Assembly (NCBI GenBank): GCA_016859345.1
Contig: CM029124.1
Coordinates: 21,959,980-22,023,979 of the forward strand
Source: Istiophorus platypterus
Lineage: Eukaryota > Chordata > Actinopteri > Istiophoriformes > Istiophoridae
Reading direction: 5' to 3'
Length of the DNA: 64,000 nt
Each line of letters begins with the position of its first letter. Within the stretch, counting starts at the first letter, position 1. This document shows, piece by piece, positions 59,281-64,000 of this stretch. The notes beneath the pieces were generated by a model, which saw nothing but the letters and a program-made list of their open reading frames with translations, was not told where the DNA came from and did no database searches. Both the position numbers and the translations under genes were made by a program.

Positions 59281-60436
59281 ATCATTGTTAAAAGACCTGC
59301 AGTCGATGCATCGCGGCGTGGAATCTCCTGCCGACCTTGTCCTTCCATTCATTCAGGCATCTGTGTGTGAGGTCTCTCACAATGTTTGATAATTCAATCA
59401 AAAAACGTCAGCTCCTTTGTGTTATTCTGGCTGAGCCACAGCAGGTCCACATCCAATGATGATAAACACATCTTCTCCCATTTCTAAAAACAGTCGGCTT
59501 TGATGATCAAGTGGACAAGCATGACATTGTTTCCCCTGGCTGTCACTTCCAGATATGTTTTCCTCTACTGTACTCATCATATAATCAGCAAAACATATTG
59601 AATAAAAAGTACATCAGAGCCCTTATCTATTTAATACAAGTATACCTGTGGTGTAAAATGTGTTTATGAAAGCTTAAAAGTGTAAAACGTTATAAAACAA
59701 GAGGAAGGGCTAAAATGCAGGAAATCCTGAGGTTTAAAAAGCTTTTCTTTCCTGCATGTAAGTATGTGCAGTGTGGTACCTTGTCAGTCATTGATCTTAA
59801 AACCAGGCCCAGTTGCTATGTGCAAAAATTTAATATTGAATCTGAATTTAAAATTGATACAATTTCTGTGACCATTTTTTGAAAGGTGTATAAACAGGTG
59901 TATCCAGTCTTAATTCTGCCTATTATTTCTCCAGCCATCAATGAGCACATCAGACCTATTTGAATTGCTGAACAAATCAGAGAAGTTTGGGTGATCCGGA
60001 GGTGCTTATCATGAGCCATAAAAAAAATCCAAGTTTATACTTACAGTCTCTCTGTGAAGCATTTGTTGTGATTGATTATAAAAATGATTATATCTTATAA
60101 ACCAAGAAACAGGTCACATGACAGTAGGTATTACTTACATGGTCTGCAGCATCAGTGTTGATTCCTGCCACTGGAAGTGAGCTGGTCTCTCTGTCAAAGC
60201 CATGGCTGTGGAATGGAGAGAATCCATGTCCATCTGCAGACAGAAGAACAACTTTTTAAATGATCCCATTGAGAAAAGATTTTAAAATCCCCAGTCATCT
60301 CTTCATTACGAATGACATATGACTTTAATTGAACAAACCATATATAAGTTTGTACACTGACATTACAATTGGACTCCAGCAACAAGTTGACATATCCATG
60401 GTGGCCTTCATCAGCTGCCAAGTTCAAAGTTGCATC
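59281..60436 (-). pseudogene. Decayed ankyrin-repeat gene fragment (ANKDD1-like?)
   Basis: Two minus-strand exons, 60436-60367 (70 nt) and 60233-60139 (95 nt), join in phase through GT-AG sites and encode ankyrin-like sequence: LNLAADEGHHGYVNLLLESN, then GINTDAADH. A third piece from 59564 continues in phase with YLEVTARGNNVMLVHLIIKADCF, again ankyrin-like, but meets an in-frame TAG at 59486-59484. A frame change near 59.40 kb would then be needed to reach NEWKDKVGRRFHAAMHRL and a stop near 59.28 kb. The phrase around LIIKAD and a C-terminal helical part recall ankyrin-repeat/death-domain (ANKDD1) proteins, but that rests on memory. Exons 5' of 60.44 kb were not found. The nonsense codon and frameshift argue for a pseudogene. 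Confidence 0.45.
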
Positions 60437-60439
60437 CTT

Positions 60440-62190
60440 AATCACAAATCGATTTCAGTCAAGAGCACTTCACACTGAGTCAGAAACTGTTGTTGTTGTT
60501 TATAGAATATCCAAAATAATGATATAACATAACAGTAGTTCAGTTTGATATGAATAATCTGGACCAGAGAAAGGCAGAAAACCTTCACATGTGAGAAGCA
60601 GGAACCAACAATTGTTTGATATCCTTACTTGGTCGATTATTTAATTAATGGGTCATTTATCAAATCAAAAACTACTATTTAAATGGATTTTTTTTAAAAA
60701 GCAAACAGGAAAAATACAGAGATTTATTTCTATTCATAACAAGTGTTATACATTAGTATCAAGTTTAAGCCACTGAACTCTTCTCCTTCAGTTCACTTTT
60801 GTTACTATATTTTGTTCTTTCTAACTACAAACCACTTCAATATGTGACAGATTGTGTTTGCAACTTTTAAATCTGTAAATTAGAGCCTTCAGGGCAGCAA
60901 CACAGGTCACCATGTTTCAGTGCGTAGAGCCAAACTTCTACCAACAGAACATTAATAGGTAATCGTTTAAATCATTATCTAAATACATTACATTACATTA
61001 CGTTCTTCCACATTCACAGTTGATAGGATTTGTTGTTTCTCTTTGTCAATTTTATGGATCTTTTCTAGCAAAAACAATGGGCAACAGGGCAATGACACAC
61101 AGTTACATCTTAAAGAGACATGCAACTGGTTTATTATTTTCCAGTACTTTATTTACTGATTATATAACAGTCTTAAATAAAAGGCCAGTTTCTCCACACA
61201 GTTTATTTTGATTGACCATCTAGTCTTCCTTTCTTGGAGGGTTTGTCTACAGTCCTTTCCATGTAATTAATGTCTTGCTCCAGCGAGGCAGTGGGTACAT
61301 GAAGTGATGTACTATACATGATAAAGTATACTCAATATTGATAAATATTACAGCGTGAGAGCAATTATGATTCAGTGTTAAGGTCCTATATCCTTTATGT
61401 GCTTTAATTTTAATTTCATTTATTTGTCAAGACTCTTGCAGGCACCCCACTTGTAACTATCAAACCAATACAGCTCAATCACTAAACCACATACTGTACA
61501 ACCAGAGGGTGGAGCTACATCTCCTGAAATCCAAACTCTCCAAAGCTGTTCACAGAATCCAGAGGGCAGACACAGAGGATGCATGTTCCTGCACTGGTGA
61601 GATTTTTGAATCGCATTCCATACGAATAGCCATGTTTTATGTATTAAGAGGTTCAATTACATGAACTGTCTGATTACTCCAGTGTCATTCACACCTATAA
61701 ACCAACTGGTCATTATAGGGTAACTCTTATGTCATTATTTAATAATAATAATAATCAGTCAGCAGCACTGACTGTGTCTTCATGGTGTCAAGGGGATTTC
61801 AGGGCAGGCCCGAACTGTCTACCTCTTGTGAGATGGGTAGAGCAGATAGGTTTATTCTGGAGGGAAAATTATTGTACCTTTTATCCCACTACACTGACCT
61901 GACAAGTATAGCTGCTGTTATTTTAGAAGGTGGTTTTATTCAATAAAAGCCCCAAAACAGTTCAGGGCTATGATCCTTCACAGAGAGAGCTTTAAATATG
62001 AAACAGCTAGAGGAAGTCTTTATTTAACAGCGTAACACCAGGAAACTAGTAAAGTGTTATTTCTGCCAGGCAATATGACACATCATAATGTCCTTTTTAA
62101 TTAAAGTGACAGCTATGCTGTGCTCTGTTTCAAGGCAATGCTTTTCCTAAATGTAAATTTGTGACATTAATAAACTGTGGGGGGGGGGTG
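60440..62190. other. No gene recognised
   Basis: Upstream side of the ankyrin-like fragment. A 78-codon minus-strand frame at 61420-61656 has no recognisable domain. If the ankyrin gene once had 5' exons, they should have been here. I cannot identify any. Confidence 0.4.
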
Positions 62191-62230
62191 TCATTCATTC
62201 ATTCATTCATTTAAAAAATAAATTAATTAA

Positions 62231-62261
<31 letters not shown>

Positions 62262-62284
62262 TAAATAGATAGATAAATAGATAG
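62191..62284. repeat. (CATT)n and (AAAT)n tetranucleotide repeats
   Basis: Five CATT units at 62191-62211, then an A-rich linker, then about ten AAAT/AATA units to about 62266 ending in a few GATA-like units. Confidence 0.93.
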
Positions 62285-62303
62285 GTTGAAAAGATAGGTT
62301 GAT

Positions 62304-63341
62304 TCATTTCCAACGCAACACCAAACAAAGCTTGAATGGTTTCTTGTTTTTGGGTAGAAACACCTTCATTGCTTTTCTTGGCTGTGGAGAATACATGCAG
62401 AATTCTTTTTCAGAGCCCAGGAGACACACCAGCAATACACATGGATGGTGTACGTGGATCCATATTGGCCCATAAGCCTTGAGCATAAAGCAGGTATTCT
62501 CTGACCATATCTCTGGTTGAGGGAATCTGCAAAAGCCATAATCAGCTTGTGTGCTGGCACTGCAATAACTAGCGTCAGAATTTGTTTTGATGCTCGATAA
62601 GAGTGCTGCAGTTTTTGCTGTGGTCCTGAAAAACACAGCTGCAAAACTTGCTCGGGCTTGGGAACAAACAGATGCCATTCTTCGTTGGGTTCTAGTAAAA
62701 ACAACTGCAGCATACCGGAGGAGTACAGAAGAACCTGTGACAAGCAGAAGTAGAGGGATCCTTGCCTCTGGCTCTAGGTAACTGATAATGGAAAAAAAGG
62801 CCTTACTATCTTCTCTCCGGGTTTTTGTAAAATCAGCTGCAATTCTTGCTCTGATTGCATTTGATGAAGAAGCAATTGTTGCAGGATGTCTGAGAAATGT
62901 TCGAGCTGATGTGAAAACAGATTCAGCTTCTCCAGGGGTCATGACCGAACGATCCACATTAACAGCAGCATGCGCAGGTAGAGATGAGAGGAGGGTCGGA
63001 GCGGGGCCGCGCTCGGAGGCGCCGTCCTGCTCTTCCTCCCTCGGTCGAGTCTCACGTCTGCCCGGGGGACGCCCGCCGGCATCGCGGCTCCTGGCCACTG
63101 CCTCGTCCGGAGGGGATCTAGGAGACACCCCCGGTTCTGTGGGGTTAAGGCTGGATGAACTGGGCCGGTTAAGTTTCAGGCCTGAGGAGATGAGGCGACC
63201 GACAGCGGAGGCGACCCAGGGCACCGCCACTAAACCCAGCATGAAGATTGGCATGTTGGCGGGTGGAGGAATCGTTATGATCTCGCTTGTCAGGCGCGTT
63301 GTGGTAATTCTGTTGGGATGTGGCACAACACGGAAGGTCAC
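62304..63341 (-). CDS. Uncharacterised long ORF from a CpG-rich 5' end
   Basis: A 345-codon minus-strand frame whose first third lies in CpG-rich DNA (62.98-63.43 kb) beneath a cAMP-response-element cluster. A second ATG (63251-63249) begins a hydrophobic segment, MPIFMLGLVAVPWVASAVG, possibly a signal anchor, followed by a Ser/Pro/Arg-rich low-complexity part. The distal half resembles no family I know and overlaps other open frames, two on the plus strand (62587-62781, 62788-63417), so much of it may be intron or chance. The true product could be a shorter first exon. Treat it as a candidate transcript start rather than a confirmed protein. Confidence 0.25.
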   Translation of the reverse strand: MTFRVVPHPNRITTTRLTSEIITIPPPANMPIFMLGLVAVPWVASAVGRLISSGLKLNRPSSSSLNPTEPGVSPRSPPDEAVARSRDAGGRPPGRRETRPREEEQDGASERGPAPTLLSSLPAHAAVNVDRSVMTPGEAESVFTSARTFLRHPATIASSSNAIRARIAADFTKTRREDSKAFFSIISYLEPEARIPLLLLVTGSSVLLRYAAVVFTRTQRRMASVCSQARASFAAVFFRTTAKTAALLSSIKTNSDASYCSASTQADYGFCRFPQPEIWSENTCFMLKAYGPIWIHVHHPCVLLVCLLGSEKEFCMYSPQPRKAMKVFLPKNKKPFKLCLVLRWK

Positions 63342-63464
63342 AGGATCCGTCTGTTACCCAGGCCTCGTCTCCGGACTGGGCTCGGGGCTCAGACGAGGTG
63401 CGACGGACTTCGCCTAGAGACGCGCCTCACCCGAGTCCTTTGAAGATAAAGACCCCGGCGAGTG

Positions 63465-63638
63465 TGACGTCAGTTGCGCTCAGAGCAAAAAAGCCTTTAT
63501 GACGTAACAAAGCGGGGCCGTCTGTCGTTGTCGTGACGTCACTGCGCGTTCTGCTCTGATCGCACCTGACGTCACACTCATATGTCGTCGAAGCGATTAA
63601 AAAAAAATTGCTTGTGACGTTGGTGTCCGTGTGTGACG
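63465..63638. promoter_or_regulatory. Cluster of cAMP-response elements
   Basis: Three perfect palindromic CREs, TGACGTCA, lie at 63465-63472, 63534-63541 and 63567-63574. There is also a TGACGTAA at 63500-63507 and half-sites TGACGT at 63615-63620 and TGACG at 63634-63638. All are on the edge of a CpG-rich block. CREB/ATF factors bind these motifs, and unmethylated CpG-rich CREs mark cAMP- or activity-responsive promoters. Which strand is transcribed is not clear from the sequence. Confidence 0.75.
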
Positions 63639-63639
63639 G

Positions 63640-64000
63640 AGTATCTCTTCATCTGTTTTGAAAAGAAACAAAACTGTTCGCAGAGTCCAAAATCCACCAT
63701 GCATACGTATCAAATAGGCTCTAGAGGCCTGTAAGTATATGTACAACAGCGGAACAGTTTATTGCTGTGTACAGTGTGTAGGCTAGTATAGGTTATATCA
63801 GCACCATGGACAGAGACCACCAGGACCTGGAAATTAATAGGCCTTTATCACAGGAGACATTTTAATATGCGACAGTAGGAGAAGCACAGTGTAAATATTA
63901 TGATAAATAATTAATGATGGCTGAATTCCATTTAGCTGCTCCACTGGCTCAGTTTCACGCTTTCAAGTCTTACTGGGTCACTTGAACTGAAAAGAGCCAT
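63640..64000. other. Possible transcribed flank of the CRE cluster
   Basis: A plus-strand ATG with a favourable context (CCACCATGC, ATG at 63699) opens 11 codons (MHTYQIGSRGL) that run into a donor-like GTAAGT at 63732. This could be a tiny first exon of a plus-strand transcript leaving the window, but there is no other support. Nothing else is recognised to the end. Confidence 0.2.

Overview
The window is nuclear DNA from a ray-finned (teleost) fish. It has spliced vertebrate genes with GT-AG introns, many dinucleotide and tetranucleotide microsatellites, CpG-rich promoter patches in an AT-rich background, and degenerate interspersed repeats of kinds I recognise from teleost genomes. No bacterial, viral or organellar gene is visible.

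Layout. 1-18.4 kb is gene-poor and rich in microsatellites; I see no supportable exon there. A minus-strand intron-containing tRNA-Ile(UAU) lies at 18.4-18.5 kb beside a CpG-rich patch. A cryptic TCATC-type array lies at 20.0-20.8 kb. The large 3' exon of a TMEM229-family membrane protein lies at 24.2-24.7 kb (+), followed by a foldback element. The complete ten-exon haao gene (3-hydroxyanthranilate 3,4-dioxygenase) runs on the minus strand from 31.29 to 26.76 kb. A minisatellite of about 24 bp (33.1-33.9 kb) separates it from papolg, the head-to-head neighbour (poly(A) polymerase gamma, +, 34.9-51.9 kb, 3' UTR to about 54.07 kb). From 54 to 63 kb no intact gene is evident. There is a possible small secreted ORF at 55.0 kb and a decayed ankyrin-repeat gene at 59.3-60.4 kb (-). 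A CpG-rich block with a cluster of cAMP-response elements at 63.46-63.64 kb looks like a promoter whose gene I could not identify.

Main observation. Every papolg coding exon could be placed by reading frame and splice signals. The canonical protein end (...KNSIKLALNRHK, 742 residues, close to the 736 I recall for human) does not have to be the end of this gene. Its stop codon overlaps a good 5' splice site. Two further in-frame exons follow, and they are diverged copies of the gene's own exons 18 and 19: the first copy is exactly the same length (101 nt) with the same phases. Splicing into them would give an 833-residue enzyme with a third copy of a basic, nuclear-localisation-like KRPHSP...KRLK segment. 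The second copy has lost its 5' splice site and ends in a stop, so it serves as a terminal exon. This looks like a lineage-specific intragenic exon-pair duplication that makes an alternative C-terminus.

The genes do not form a pathway. haao acts in kynurenine/NAD synthesis, papolg in nuclear mRNA polyadenylation, and the TMEM229 protein is an uncharacterised multi-pass membrane protein. haao and papolg are divergent and about 3.6 kb apart.
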